Below, in pieces: positions 43,319 through 53,203 of a DNA stretch of 64,000 bases. Source of the stretch: CAVPDA01 sp963702495 (GTDB lineage: Bacteria; Pseudomonadota; Gammaproteobacteria; Burkholderiales; Rhodocyclaceae); NCBI GenBank assembly GCA_963702495.1, contig CAVPDA010000003.1, positions 186,001 through 250,000 on the forward strand, in the 5' to 3' direction. Both the position numbers and the translations under genes were made by a program. The notes below the pieces were generated by a model that had not been told where the DNA came from, searched no databases, and saw only the letters and a program-made list of their open reading frames with translations. Position 1 is the stretch's first letter. Each line of letters opens with the position of its first letter.

Positions 43319-43417
43319 GCATTTCCCCTATGAAGCTGGCAACGGGACGCCGCTGGTGCGCCCCGCTCCGATCGCGCGCGCGCAACCGCATGCATGACCT
43401 TGTGCTGACGCCTGCTC

Positions 43418-44269
43418 CTACGCGTGGGCGCGGGCTCCGTCGCCGGCGGCGCCATGCACGAACAGCAAGGCGCCGACATCGCTCGTCACTTCGCGCTGGG
43501 CGGTGCCGGCGGGGGCGAACTGGAATTCGCCGCTGCGCAGCAGGGTGTCGCCGAAGAAGGCTTCGCCTTCGAGCATCAGGCATTCCTCGGGGACGGGGTG
43601 GGGGTGGCCCGCAATCCGGGCGCCCGGTTGCAGGCGCAGCAGCATCGAATGCGCGGCCTCGTCGCACCACAGGGACTTGCTCTGGACGCCGGGGGCGACG
43701 TCGCGCCACTCGCCTTCCCCGGCACGCACGGTGATGGGATCGGCGCCGGCGCCGGGCAGCCAGGCGGTGATCAGATCGCGCGCCACCTCGATGCCGCTGC
43801 CGATGGAGGTGCCGCGCAGGTAGAGCAGCGCCCCGCTGAGCGAACTCACGCGGCCGTGGCGGCTGCCGGCGGGAGCCAGGTGGTAGTCGCCGCGGCGCAC
43901 CTGCAACTCGCCCAACTGCGCTTCGCCACGCAACACCACGCATTCCTCGTGCTCATGGTGACGGTGGGTGGGCAGCGCCGCACCGGGCTGAAGTTCCACC
44001 AGCACCGAGCGCGAATCCGCCCCCTGGCACAGCAGCTTGACGCGCACGCCCTTCACCAGCGGCCGCCATTCGCCCTCCTCGCGGCGCACGTTGATGAAGC
44101 GTTCGTCGGCGGCGCGGCTGGCGCGCGCGCGGTCGAGCAGGCGCGCGCGCATGCGCGAGGCGCCGGCGGCATCCGGCGCGATCGGCGCCAGCACCTCGGC
44201 CAGCGCCTGCTCCAGCGCCGCGCTGCCGCGCGGGTCGTCCGGGTCCAGGGGCGGTACGGGCTTGCTCAT
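43418..44269 (-). CDS. ChrR-type double-cupin anti-sigma factor
   Basis: 283 residues. An N-terminal helical region (1-50) and two cupin domains: THRHHEHEECVVLRGEAQLG near residue 103 and GHPHPVPEECLMLEGEAFFG near 219, each with the metal-binding HxH and Glu of cupins. ChrR binds zinc and holds its ECF sigma factor inactive until singlet oxygen or organic peroxide appears. The start overlaps the sigma factor stop (ATGA), supporting the pairing. The N-terminal zinc-binding HxxxCxxC of classical ChrR is not evident, so it may be a cupin-only variant. Confidence 0.85.
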   Translation of the reverse strand: MSKPVPPLDPDDPRGSAALEQALAEVLAPIAPDAAGASRMRARLLDRARASRAADERFINVRREEGEWRPLVKGVRVKLLCQGADSRSVLVELQPGAALPTHRHHEHEECVVLRGEAQLGELQVRRGDYHLAPAGSRHGRVSSLSGALLYLRGTSIGSGIEVARDLITAWLPGAGADPITVRAGEGEWRDVAPGVQSKSLWCDEAAHSMLLRLQPGARIAGHPHPVPEECLMLEGEAFFGDTLLRSGEFQFAPAGTAQREVTSDVGALLFVHGAAGDGARAHA

Positions 44270-44943
44270 GATGTCGATTCCGTTGCAGCGGGTTGCGGCG
44301 CCAGCACGCTCTTGAGGACCGCGAGCGCGCGCCGGATGTGGGATTTCACGGTGCCCAGCGGCAGTTCAGCCTGGGCGGCGATCTCCTCGTGGGTCAGACC
44401 GCGGAAGAAGGCCAGGGCCAGCAACTGCCGCGGCAGCGCGTCCAGGCCGGCGAGCGCCGCGTGCAGCCGCGCATCGCGCTGGGTGGCTTCCAGCAGATCC
44501 TGGGGATCGCCGTCCCGCGACACCTCGGCGGCGAGCAGCGTCTCCGGCTCCGGGTGGACATCCGCTTCGTCGTCGCGGCGCAGACTGTCCAGCGCCCGGC
44601 CGCGGGTGATCGTCAGCAGCCAGCTCATGGCGCTGCCGCGGCCGGCGTCGAAGCGCGGGGCCTGGCGCCACACCTGCCAATACACGTCCTCGGCCACCTC
44701 TTCCGCCGCCTGCCGGTTGCGCGTGATGCGCAGCGCCAGGCCATGGACGCGGCCGAGGGTGGCGTCGTACAGATGGCCGAGGGCCTGCTCGTCGCCGCGG
44801 GCGATCTGCGCGATCCAGCCGCGCAGCCGCAACTCGTCGCCCTCCGCCAAAGCGCGGACCGGCGGCGCTGCATTCGGCGCCGCGTCCGGTTCCGACGCGG
44901 GCGCCGGCTGCGCCCCTTCCCCCTCCAGCGATCGCAGGTCCAT
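44266..44943 (-). CDS. ECF RNA polymerase sigma factor
   Basis: 225 residues from the ATG at 44943. Region 2 is AEEVAEDVYWQVWRQAPRFD and SAMSWLLTITRGRALDSLRR; region 4 is LPRQLLALAFFRGLTHEEIAAQAELPLGTVKSHIRRAL with the helix-turn-helix. A 45-residue unconserved N-terminal tail precedes. Partnered with the downstream cupin anti-sigma factor, as in RpoE-ChrR (ECF11) pairs. It probably controls its own operon and possibly the divergent globin-like gene at 45198. Confidence 0.92.
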   Translation of the reverse strand: MDLRSLEGEGAQPAPASEPDAAPNAAPPVRALAEGDELRLRGWIAQIARGDEQALGHLYDATLGRVHGLALRITRNRQAAEEVAEDVYWQVWRQAPRFDAGRGSAMSWLLTITRGRALDSLRRDDEADVHPEPETLLAAEVSRDGDPQDLLEATQRDARLHAALAGLDALPRQLLALAFFRGLTHEEIAAQAELPLGTVKSHIRRALAVLKSVLAPQPAATESTS

Positions 44944-45197
44944 GGCAGCCAGTATAGATGGCGGAGGGCGCGGACGCCGGGCTGGCAGGGCGGGCTCTTC
45001 CCCCATGATCGATCTGCGTTTCGGCTCCTCTTCTCCATTACGCAGGGAATCCGGTTGCGGATGCAGCGGCCCGACACGAATGCGGCGGTGGCGAACGGGC
45101 TCCCCATCCGCGCCTGCATCCGATCCCGCGGCGCCTGCGTATAGGGATCGGAGGCGCACTGGGCGCCCCATCCCAACCAACGACGAGGAGACGAAAC

Positions 45198-45737
45198 ATG
45201 AACCGATTCCTGCCCCGCGCCGCCATCACCACCGTGTTTGCCGGCGTCATCATCCTGTCCAGCCCCGCCTTCGCCGGCGGCGATGACGATGACTTCGTGC
45301 TGCGCAGCCAGAGCGTCGCCCAGCGCCTGGGCGGCGTCGACGGCATCGCCGCCTTCATCAGCGCCAGGGTGGTGCCGGCGCTGGTGGCCTCCGAGCTCGG
45401 ACCCTTCTTCACCGGCGGCGTGACGCCGCTGACCGAGTCCACCAGCCAGACGGTGCAATGCCTGGCGCGCCTGCTCGACCACGATCTGGGCGGTTCCGCG
45501 CCCAAGAACGGCGCCATCGTCACCGACGCCGCGGCGCCGCCGGACTTCCCGGCGCAGCACAAGTGCCGCAGCTCCATGTCGAACGTGCATCGGGGCATGA
45601 ACATCAGCGACGCCCAGTTCGACCTGTTCATCGGCATCGTCGCCCGCGAAGCGCTCGACGCCGGCGTGCAGCCGGAGGACGTGGCGGCCGTGGGCAAGGT
45701 GCTCGGGCGCTATCGCGGCAGCATTACTGACAAATGA
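45198..45737 (+). CDS. Exported truncated-hemoglobin-like protein
   Basis: 179 residues. Signal peptide 1-26 ending in PAFA. The mature part resembles group 1 truncated globins: QRLGGVDGIAAFISARVVPAL near residue 42, then SSMSNVHRGMNISDAQFDLFI near 124 with the probable proximal histidine, and VQPEDVAAVGKVLGRYR at the end. GACGAGGAGACG precedes the ATG. Export of a globin is uncommon. Diverges from the ECF sigma gene. Confidence 0.75.
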   Translation: MNRFLPRAAITTVFAGVIILSSPAFAGGDDDDFVLRSQSVAQRLGGVDGIAAFISARVVPALVASELGPFFTGGVTPLTESTSQTVQCLARLLDHDLGGSAPKNGAIVTDAAAPPDFPAQHKCRSSMSNVHRGMNISDAQFDLFIGIVAREALDAGVQPEDVAAVGKVLGRYRGSITDK

Positions 45738-45771
45738 GCTGACAAGTGAGCTGACAGGCGAGGCGGCTCGG

Positions 45772-46476
45772 GTGACGGGCATGCCACGGCCGGCGTCGCG
45801 GATCGCGCTCGCGCCAGGGCGGCGCGTCTTCGTCACCGGCGGCACGGGATACATCGGCCGCCGCCTGATTCCGGCGCTGGCTGTCCGCGGCCATCGCGTC
45901 ACCGCCCTGGCGCGACCGGGGCGCGAAGCGGCTTTGCCCGCCGGCTGCGCAGCTGTCGCCGGCAACGCGCTCGATGCCGCAAGCTATCGGGAGCGGCTCG
46001 CGGGGGCGGACACCCTGGTGCATCTGGTCGGGGTCGCCCGCCCCAGCCCGGCCAAGGCGGCCCAGTTCATGGACGTGGACCTGGCCTCGGTGCGCGCGGC
46101 GCTCGCCGCCGCCCAATATGCCGGGGTCGGGCACTTCGTCTATCTCAGCGTGGCGCAACCGGCACCGGCGATGCAGGCGTATGTCGCGGCACGAGCGCAG
46201 GGCGAAGCACTGATCCGCGCCGGCGGCATCGCCGCCACCTGCCTGCGCCCCTGGTACGTGCTGGGCCCCGGCCACCGCTGGCCGCTGTTGCTGCTGCCCG
46301 CCTACTGGATCGCACAGCGCTTGCCGGCCAGCCGTGGGACGGCGCTGCGCCTCGGCCTCGTCACCCGGGAGCAGATGGTCGCCGCACTGGTCGCCGCGGT
46401 GGAAGACCCGCCCGATGCCGTGCGCGTGGTGGCGGTGCCGGAGATCCGGAGCATTGTCCGCGAGATCCGATCGTAG
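45772..46476 (+). CDS. NAD(P)-binding epimerase/dehydratase-like (atypical SDR) protein
   Basis: 234 residues from a GTG at 45772 (an ATG at 45781 is equally possible). GGTGYIGRRL near residue 22 is the Rossmann motif. LVHLVGVARPSPAKAAQF near 83 and the YLSVAQPAPAMQAYVAARAQGE region replace the usual YxxxK, with Tyr but no Lys four residues later, so it is an atypical, possibly non-catalytic NmrA-like member. 34 bp after the globin gene, same strand. Confidence 0.8.
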   Translation: MTGMPRPASRIALAPGRRVFVTGGTGYIGRRLIPALAVRGHRVTALARPGREAALPAGCAAVAGNALDAASYRERLAGADTLVHLVGVARPSPAKAAQFMDVDLASVRAALAAAQYAGVGHFVYLSVAQPAPAMQAYVAARAQGEALIRAGGIAATCLRPWYVLGPGHRWPLLLLPAYWIAQRLPASRGTALRLGLVTREQMVAALVAAVEDPPDAVRVVAVPEIRSIVREIRS

Positions 46477-46528
46477 GGCGGGCCGCGCCCGCCGTTCGTG
46501 AAACGGCGCGCACAGCGCGCCCTACGCG
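46473..46528. repeat. GC-rich palindromic repeat
   Basis: GTAGGGCGGGCCGCGCCCGCC followed by GTTCGTGAAACG and GCGCGCACAGCGCGCCCTAC. The outer GTAGGGCG/CGCCCTAC arms also pair. The first part recurs at 24240 and 54903. It lies directly after a stop codon, as REP-like elements do. Confidence 0.75.
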
Positions 46529-46665
46529 GTTGGTCGGTTATTGTTTCCGATTCTGGAACAGTCAGTCGCGTTTTCCCGTCTTTATCCCGGTCGGGTCGGT
46601 CCTTATAGTTCGTTCAACGCCGCGCTCGATGCGGCGTCCACTCAACCCGACGAAGGAGATTCCAG

Positions 46666-47091
46666 ATGAACGCATCCACCGACCTCGGCATCGCCCTGCT
46701 GCGCGTTGCCCTCGGCACCATGTCCCTGTCCCACGGCCTGCTCAAGTTCTTCGTTTTCACGCTGGCCGGGACCGCCGGCTTCTTCGAGTCGCTCGGCCTG
46801 CCGGGCGCCCTCGCCTACATCGTGGCTCCGGCCGAGGTGCTCGGCGGCCTGGCGCTGCTGCTCGGCTTGCGCACCCGCAGCGTCTCCCTGGCGCTGATCC
46901 CGATCCTGGTGGGAGCCGCCTGGGCGCATGCCGGCAACGGCTGGGTCTTCAGCGCGCCGAACGGCGGCTGGGAATTTCCAGCGTATCTGGTCGTGCTGGC
47001 CGTCGTCCAAGCCCTGCTCGGCGGCGGCGCCTGGGCCGTCGATAACCTGCGCGGCAGCCCGCGCCCCGCGCTCGCCACGGCAGCCTCCTGA
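46666..47091 (+). CDS. DoxX-family membrane protein
   Basis: 141 residues, four transmembrane helices. Family features: ALLRVALGTMSLSHGLLKFF near residue 9 and VAPAEVLGGLALLLGLRTR near 53. DoxX proteins are linked to quinone or thiol redox balance, but most are uncharacterised. GAAGGAGATTCC precedes the ATG. Monocistronic. Confidence 0.88.
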   Translation: MNASTDLGIALLRVALGTMSLSHGLLKFFVFTLAGTAGFFESLGLPGALAYIVAPAEVLGGLALLLGLRTRSVSLALIPILVGAAWAHAGNGWVFSAPNGGWEFPAYLVVLAVVQALLGGGAWAVDNLRGSPRPALATAAS

Positions 47092-47207
47092 TCCAAGACC
47101 CCGCCGGCCGGGGCACCAAGTCCCGGCCGCCTCGCTCCCTCTGCGTTCCGCACCAGACCCGCCCGGAGGGCGACGCACGGCGACTCGATCTGCCCGTCGC
47201 GACCCGC

Positions 47208-50200
47208 TCAGGCCAGTTCGATGAGCAGATCCTTGGCCGCCACCGCCTCACCCGGCTTGACGTGGATGGCCTTGATCACGCCCGGGCGCTCGGCCCGCAA
47301 CTGGGTCTCCATCTTCATCGCCTCGATCGACAGCAGAGGGTCCCCCGCCTGGACGTGCTGCCCCGGCTTCACCGCCACCGTCACCACCATGCCCGGCATG
47401 GGCGCCGGGACGTGGCCCGGGTTGCCCTCCTCGGCCTTGGTACGCTGCGCCCGCCGGTGCGCGCCGGCCTTGGCGACGCGAAGCTGGCGCGGCTGCCCGT
47501 TCAGCTCGAAGAACACCTTGACCTCGCCCTCCTCCTCCGACGGCGCGGTGCCGTGCAGGCGGATGATCAGCGTCTTGCCCGGGTCGAGATCCACGCAGAT
47601 CTCCTCGCGCTCGCGCAGGCCGTAGAAGTACGCCGGCGTAGGCAGCACCGAGGTGTCGCCGAAATGCCGGCGGTGGTGGCTGAAATCGCGATAGACCTTG
47701 GGGTACATGAGGCAGGAGGCCAGATCCGTGTCGCTCAGGCGGTGGCCGCATTCCTTCTCGCTGCGGGAGCGGACCGCCTCCAGGTCCACCGGCGCCAGCG
47801 CGTCGCCCGGGCGATAGGGCTGCGGCGGCTCGGCCTTGAGCACCTTGCGCGAGAGGGCGGCGGGAAAGCCGTCCGGCGGGAAACCCATCTCGCCCTTGAA
47901 CAGCGACACCACCGACTCGGGGAAGGCGATCTCGCGCTGCGGATCCGCCACCTGCTCCGGCCGCAGATCGCCGGCCACCATCGCCAGCGCCAGATCCCCC
48001 ACCACCTTCGAGGTCGGCGTCACCTTGACGATGTCGCCGAACAGGCGGTTGACGTCGGCATAGGCCTGGGCGACCTCGTTCCAGCGGTGGTCCAGGCCCA
48101 TGGAGCGGGCCTGCTCGCGCAGGTTCGTGTACTGCCCGCCGGGCATTTCGTGGCGATAGACGTCCGAGGTGCCGGCGCGGATGTCCGGCTCGAAGGGCGC
48201 GTAGTAGCGCCGCACGCCTTCCCAGTACTGGGACAGTTCGGTGATGGCGGCGCGGTCGAGCTGCGGGTCGCGCCCCGTGCCTTCGAGCGCGGCGGCGATG
48301 GCACCCAGGCTGGGCTGCGAGGTCAGGCCGCTCATCGCGTCCATGGCGGCGTCCACCGCGTCGCAGCCCGCCTCCACCGCGGCCAGCACCGAGGCCGCCG
48401 CCGCGCCGCTGGTGTCGTGGGTATGGAAGTGGATCGGCAGCCCGACTTCCTGCTTCAGGGCGAGCACGAGTTCCCGCGCCGCCCGCGGCCGGCACACCCC
48501 CGCCATGTCCTTGATGCCCAGGATGTGGCAGCCCGCCTTTTCCAACTGCTTCGCCAGGTCGACGTAGTACTTCAGATCGTACTTGGGCCGGGCGGCATCG
48601 AACAGATCGCCGGTGTAGCAGATGGCGCCTTCGCACAGGGCGCCGGCTTCGATCACGGCGTCGATCGCCACGCGCATGTTCTCCACCCAGTTGAGCGAGT
48701 CGAACACCCGGAACAGGTCGATGCCGCCCTGCGCCGCCTGGGCCACGAAATGGCGCACCACGTTGTCGGCATAGCTGGTGTAGCCGACCGCGTTCGAGCC
48801 GCGCAGCAGCATCTGCAGCAGGATATTCGGGATGCGCGCGCGCAGCGCCGCCAGCCTCTCCCAGGGATCCTCTTTGAGGAAGCGCAGCGCCACGTCGAAG
48901 GTGGCGCCGCCCCAGCATTCCAGGGAGAACAGGTTGGGCAGGCGCTGCGCGTAATGGGCGGCCGCCGGCAGCATGTCGGCAGTGCGCAGGCGCGTGGCGA
49001 ACAGCGACTGGTGGGCGTCGCGCATCGTGGTGTCGGTCACCAGCACCCTTGGCTGCGCCTTCATCCAGCGCGCGAACGCGCCGGCGCCGAGGCGCCGCAG
49101 GATGTCGCGGGTTCCCTCCGGCAGCGTGCGCGCGCCCGGCAGCCTGGCCAGCACCGGCCGCGGCAGCGGCAGCGCCGGCAATGCGCGGCCTCGCACTTCC
49201 GGGTTGCCGTTGACCGTCACCTCCCCCAGATAGCGCAGCAGCCGGGTGGCCCGATCCCGCCGCTTGGTGAAGTGGAACAACTCGGGCGTGTCGTCGATGA
49301 AGGTGGTCGTCACCTGGCCGGAGAGGAAAGCCGGGTGGTTGATGACGTTCTCCATGAACTGCAGGTTGGTGGACAGGCCGCGGATGCGGAACTCGCGCAG
49401 GCCGCGGTCCATGCGCCGGATCGCTTCCCCGGCCGTCGGCGCCCAGGCCGTGACCTTCACCAGCAGCGAATCGTAGAAGGGCGTGATGACCGCGTCGGTA
49501 TAGGCGGTGCCGCCGTCCAGGCGCAGGCCGAAGCCGGCCGGACTGCGATAGGCGGTGACGCGCCCGTAATCGGGGGTGAATCCGTTTTCCGGATCCTCGG
49601 TGGTGACGCGGCACTGCAGGGCATGGCCGGCGAGCCGGATCTCGTCCTGCGCCGGCACGCCGCTGGCGCCCTCGCCCGCGATGCGGCCGATATGGCCGCC
49701 TTCGCTGATCAGGATCTGGGCCTTGACGATGTCCACGCCGGTGACTTCCTCCGTCACCGTGTGCTCCACCTGGATGCGCGGATTCACCTCGATGAAATAG
49801 AAGCGCCCCGCATCCACGTCCATCAGGAACTCGACGGTGCCGGCATGGGTGTAGCCCACCGCCCGCGCCAGGCGCAGGGCGGCATCGCACAATTCCCGCC
49901 GCTGGCCTGCCTCCAGATAGGGCGCCGGAGCGCGCTCCACGACTTTCTGATGGCGCCGCTGCACGGTGCAGTCGCGCTCGAACAGATGCACCAGATTGCC
50001 GTGCAGGTCGCCCGCGATCTGCACTTCCACGTGGCGCGCATGGCGCACCAGTTTCTCCAGATAGACGGCGTCGTTGCCGAAGGCGCTGGCGGCCTCGCGC
50101 CGCGCCACTTCCACCTGCGGCAGCAGATCCTCCTCGCGCTCGATGACGCGCATGCCGCGCCCGCCGCCGCCCCAGATCGCCTTCAGCATGAGGGGGTAGC

Positions 50201-50660
50201 CCAGTTCCGCGGCCAGCCTGCGGACCGACTCCGGGGCCGCCGGCAGCGCAGCGGTCGCCGGCATCACCGGCACGCCGGCCGCCACCGCGGCGTCGCGCGC
50301 GGCCACCTTGTCGCCGAGAATGCGCATGACCTCGGGGCTGGGGCCGACGAAGATCATGCCCGCGTCCCGGATCGCCTGGGCGAATTCCGGATTCTCGGAC
50401 AGGAAGCCGTAGCCCGGATGGATGGCGTCGGTGTCGGTCTCGCGGGCGATGCGCAGGATGTCCTCGATGTCCAGATAGGCCTGGATCGGCCGCTTGTCCT
50501 CCCCCACCAGGTAGCCTTCGTCGGCCTTGGAGCGGTGCAGGGCGAAGCGATCCTCCTTGGAGTAGATCGCCACGGTGCGGATGCCCAGTTCGTTGGCGGC
50601 GCGCAGCACGCGGATCGCGATTTCGGAGCGGTTGGCGACGAGGAGTTTGCCGATCTTCAT
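47208..50660 (-). CDS. pyc: Pyruvate carboxylase
   Basis: 1150 residues, full length for the single-chain enzyme, which carboxylates pyruvate to oxaloacetate. Biotin carboxylase domain 1-450 with the ATP-binding glycine loop KAIWGGGGRGMR near residue 165 and EVNPRIQVEHTVTEE near 285. Carboxyltransferase domain about 530-810 with TDTTMRDAHQSLFATRLRT and HFHTHDTSGA. PYC-OADA linker domain, then the biotinyl domain at the C-terminus with APMPGMVVTVAVKPG and the biotin lysine in IEAMKME. Cytoplasmic anaplerotic enzyme. Transcribed after, and possibly with, the hybrid kinase 73 bp upstream. Confidence 0.97.
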   Translation of the reverse strand: MKIGKLLVANRSEIAIRVLRAANELGIRTVAIYSKEDRFALHRSKADEGYLVGEDKRPIQAYLDIEDILRIARETDTDAIHPGYGFLSENPEFAQAIRDAGMIFVGPSPEVMRILGDKVAARDAAVAAGVPVMPATAALPAAPESVRRLAAELGYPLMLKAIWGGGGRGMRVIEREEDLLPQVEVARREAASAFGNDAVYLEKLVRHARHVEVQIAGDLHGNLVHLFERDCTVQRRHQKVVERAPAPYLEAGQRRELCDAALRLARAVGYTHAGTVEFLMDVDAGRFYFIEVNPRIQVEHTVTEEVTGVDIVKAQILISEGGHIGRIAGEGASGVPAQDEIRLAGHALQCRVTTEDPENGFTPDYGRVTAYRSPAGFGLRLDGGTAYTDAVITPFYDSLLVKVTAWAPTAGEAIRRMDRGLREFRIRGLSTNLQFMENVINHPAFLSGQVTTTFIDDTPELFHFTKRRDRATRLLRYLGEVTVNGNPEVRGRALPALPLPRPVLARLPGARTLPEGTRDILRRLGAGAFARWMKAQPRVLVTDTTMRDAHQSLFATRLRTADMLPAAAHYAQRLPNLFSLECWGGATFDVALRFLKEDPWERLAALRARIPNILLQMLLRGSNAVGYTSYADNVVRHFVAQAAQGGIDLFRVFDSLNWVENMRVAIDAVIEAGALCEGAICYTGDLFDAARPKYDLKYYVDLAKQLEKAGCHILGIKDMAGVCRPRAARELVLALKQEVGLPIHFHTHDTSGAAAASVLAAVEAGCDAVDAAMDAMSGLTSQPSLGAIAAALEGTGRDPQLDRAAITELSQYWEGVRRYYAPFEPDIRAGTSDVYRHEMPGGQYTNLREQARSMGLDHRWNEVAQAYADVNRLFGDIVKVTPTSKVVGDLALAMVAGDLRPEQVADPQREIAFPESVVSLFKGEMGFPPDGFPAALSRKVLKAEPPQPYRPGDALAPVDLEAVRSRSEKECGHRLSDTDLASCLMYPKVYRDFSHHRRHFGDTSVLPTPAYFYGLREREEICVDLDPGKTLIIRLHGTAPSEEEGEVKVFFELNGQPRQLRVAKAGAHRRAQRTKAEEGNPGHVPAPMPGMVVTVAVKPGQHVQAGDPLLSIEAMKMETQLRAERPGVIKAIHVKPGEAVAAKDLLIELA

Positions 50661-50733
50661 GTTGGTAGCGATTGGGGGATGAGTTCGTGACGATACAGGG
50701 GCGCGCAGCGCAGGCGATCTGCATCGAGCCGCG

Positions 50734-53067
50734 TCAGGTCGCGGCAGGCGGCGGCGCTGCGCCCGCGCACAGCCCGGCCAGGGCCGATAGCAGTTCCGCC
50801 GCCTCGATCGGCTTGTGCAGCACCTTCCACTGCAGCGAGCGGAACGAACTGACCCGACTGGCCGACGTGTCGCCGGTGACGATCAGCGCCTTCACGGGTG
50901 CGGACGAGCGTCGCTCCACGGCTTCGAGAAACTCGACGCCGTTCATGCTGCCGGGCAGCCGGAAATCGGTGATGTAGAAGTCGGCGCCGGCAGCGGCCGC
51001 GTCGGCGAGCGCGTCATCGGCGCGGGTGAACGACAGCACCTTCATGCCGAACGACTCGAGCCACAGGCCCAGGGAATCGGCGACCGGCATGTCGTCCTCG
51101 ATCAGGACGATGCGCGACCCGTCCAGGCAACCCAGGTCGAGCTCTGCTTCGGCAGCCGTAATCGGCGTTCCGCCTGCGGCCCGGGTCCGATCGAACGGTA
51201 TCCCGAGTTCGAAAACGCTGCCGCGGCCGGGGCGCGAGCGGCAGTCCAGTTCGTATCCCATCAATGCGGCGAGGCGCTTGACGATCGAAAGACCGAGGCC
51301 GAGTCCCCGTGTCCTGTCCCGGTGGCGATTGTCGACCTGGAAGAACTCGTCGTAGATCAGCGGCACGTTGCCGGGGTCGATACCTATGCCCGTGTCCCAC
51401 ACCTGCATCAGGAGCCGGTCGCGCCGCGCCCGCGCCGCCACCAGCACCCCGCCGCGCTCGGTATAGGCGAGGGCATTGGCGACCAGGTTGCGCACCATCC
51501 CCATGAGCAGTTCGGAGTCGGCGTATACGCTGAGCGCGCGGTCCGGAAAGAAGAGTTTGAAGCGCAGGTTCTTCTCCAGCGCGGCGGCCGCGAATTCACT
51601 GTCGATCTGCCGAAAGATCTCGTAGAGATCGATCCACCGCGGATGCGGCTCGATCACCCCGGCATCGAGCCGGGAAACATCGAGCAGGGAATCGAGCAGG
51701 CCACTCAGGGCCGACGCAGCGCGCTTCAGGCCGTGGCCGATGCGCCTCTGCTCCTCGCTGAGCGGAGTCCGATCCAGTGCCGAAACAAACAGAGTGATGG
51801 CCTGCATCGGCTGTCGCAGGTCATGGCTGACAGCGGCAAGGAAGCGCGACTTGTCGGCGCTGGCGGCTTCCGCCGATTTCTTCGCCGCCCGCAGTTCGGT
51901 TTCCGCGCGCTTGCGCTCGGTGATGTCCTCGGCAATGCCTGCGAAATGCAGGACCCGTCCGCTTGCGTTGACGATGGGGTAGGCGCGCGCCGCTATCCAG
52001 CGCCGGCTGCCGTCGGGCCGCCGGATCTGATAATCGGGAAAATGCGCCACTTCGTGCCGCGAGATCATGTCCGGCGACGGCCTGGCGGCCAGCACTGCCG
52101 GGAGCTGATCTTCGGCCACGGCATCGGCCCAATCCAGTCCATTGCGGTAGAGCGCGGCGGCCGGCCTTCCCCAGATCGCCTCGTAGGCCGGGCTGATGTA
52201 GGTCACCTCGCGCCAGTCGGCCGAAACGATCCAGAACGCCTCCGGAATCGTCTCCGTGATCTGCCGCAACATCGCTTCCTGTTCGCGCAAGCGATCCTGC
52301 GCCTGCACCTGCTCGGTGACGTCCTGCACGAAGGCCAGAACGTGCAGTTCGCCCCCGACATCGATGATCTCGCTCGAGATCGATACCTCGCGCAATTCGC
52401 CGTCGCGCCGCCGCCATGCCGCCCGGTAGTCGGACATCGGGATTCCGGATCGCAGCCGTTCCAGCCAGGCACGGCGGGCCTGCGCATCGGGCCACAGGCC
52501 GACCTCGAGCGAGGTCCTGCCGATCAGCTCGCTGCCCGGCCATCCGAACAGCTTTTCGTACTTCGCGTTGGCGGCGACGAAACGACCGTCGCTCATGCGC
52601 GCGACGGAGGCCGCCAGCGGACTGGCAGCGAAGGACGCAGCGAAGCGCGCCTCGCTCGCCTTCAGCGCTTCCTCGACCTTCCGGCGCTCGCTGATATCGC
52701 GATCCACGCCATGAAAGCCACGCAGGCTTCCGTCCGCGGAAAAAATGGGACTGGCGCAGCTTTCCAGTTCGCGGTAGGTGCCGTCGCGGTGGCGCCAGCG
52801 CAGCACCACATTGCGCCAGCCCTCACGCTTGGCCAGTGCTGCGGAGAAAACCTGTTCGCACTTTTCCAGATCCTCCGGATGAACCATGTCCGCCATACGC
52901 AGCGTCAGGAGTTCTTCGGGGGTATAGCCGAGCACGCCCACTACGCCCGGATTGGAGTAGAGGGTATTGCCATGAAGGTCGATTTCCCAGATCCAGTCCG
53001 CCGTGGTCTCGACGATCATCCGGTAGCGGTCTTCGTTCCCGGAAAGCGCGCTCTCGACCTGGGTCAT
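50734..53067 (-). CDS. Hybrid sensor histidine kinase/response regulator with three PAS domains
   Basis: 777 residues, no transmembrane segment. PAS1 residues 10-130 (TADWIWEIDLHGNTLYSNPG), PAS2 about 140-260, PAS3 about 270-390, each followed by a PAC segment (FHGVDRDISERR, FAGIAEDITERKR). The H-box is AAVSHDLRQPMQA near residue 415; N-box LVANALAYTE; G-boxes DTGIGIDPGN and GLGLGLSIVKRL. The C-terminal receiver has its phospho-acceptor Asp in YITDFRLPG. A cytoplasmic sensor whose ligand is unknown; no obvious dedicated regulator next to it. Confidence 0.93.
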   Translation of the reverse strand: MTQVESALSGNEDRYRMIVETTADWIWEIDLHGNTLYSNPGVVGVLGYTPEELLTLRMADMVHPEDLEKCEQVFSAALAKREGWRNVVLRWRHRDGTYRELESCASPIFSADGSLRGFHGVDRDISERRKVEEALKASEARFAASFAASPLAASVARMSDGRFVAANAKYEKLFGWPGSELIGRTSLEVGLWPDAQARRAWLERLRSGIPMSDYRAAWRRRDGELREVSISSEIIDVGGELHVLAFVQDVTEQVQAQDRLREQEAMLRQITETIPEAFWIVSADWREVTYISPAYEAIWGRPAAALYRNGLDWADAVAEDQLPAVLAARPSPDMISRHEVAHFPDYQIRRPDGSRRWIAARAYPIVNASGRVLHFAGIAEDITERKRAETELRAAKKSAEAASADKSRFLAAVSHDLRQPMQAITLFVSALDRTPLSEEQRRIGHGLKRAASALSGLLDSLLDVSRLDAGVIEPHPRWIDLYEIFRQIDSEFAAAALEKNLRFKLFFPDRALSVYADSELLMGMVRNLVANALAYTERGGVLVAARARRDRLLMQVWDTGIGIDPGNVPLIYDEFFQVDNRHRDRTRGLGLGLSIVKRLAALMGYELDCRSRPGRGSVFELGIPFDRTRAAGGTPITAAEAELDLGCLDGSRIVLIEDDMPVADSLGLWLESFGMKVLSFTRADDALADAAAAGADFYITDFRLPGSMNGVEFLEAVERRSSAPVKALIVTGDTSASRVSSFRSLQWKVLHKPIEAAELLSALAGLCAGAAPPPAAT

Positions 53068-53203
53068 GCTCCGTTCTGTCCTTTCAGGCCGTCCGAGCCG
53101 GAACCAGGAAGCACGACTGTGCGTGTATCCCCGCGACTCTGCGCCCGCGGCGAGGGTTCACCAGGGTTGTCATCGTGCCGGTCGCAATACCATACCTCGG
53201 AAG

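Noticed and set aside
47248..50724. 1142- and 1158-codon frames overlapping pyruvate carboxylase on both strands
   Set aside because: Antisense or out-of-frame shadows created by high third-position GC; the pyruvate carboxylase frame carries all catalytic motifs.
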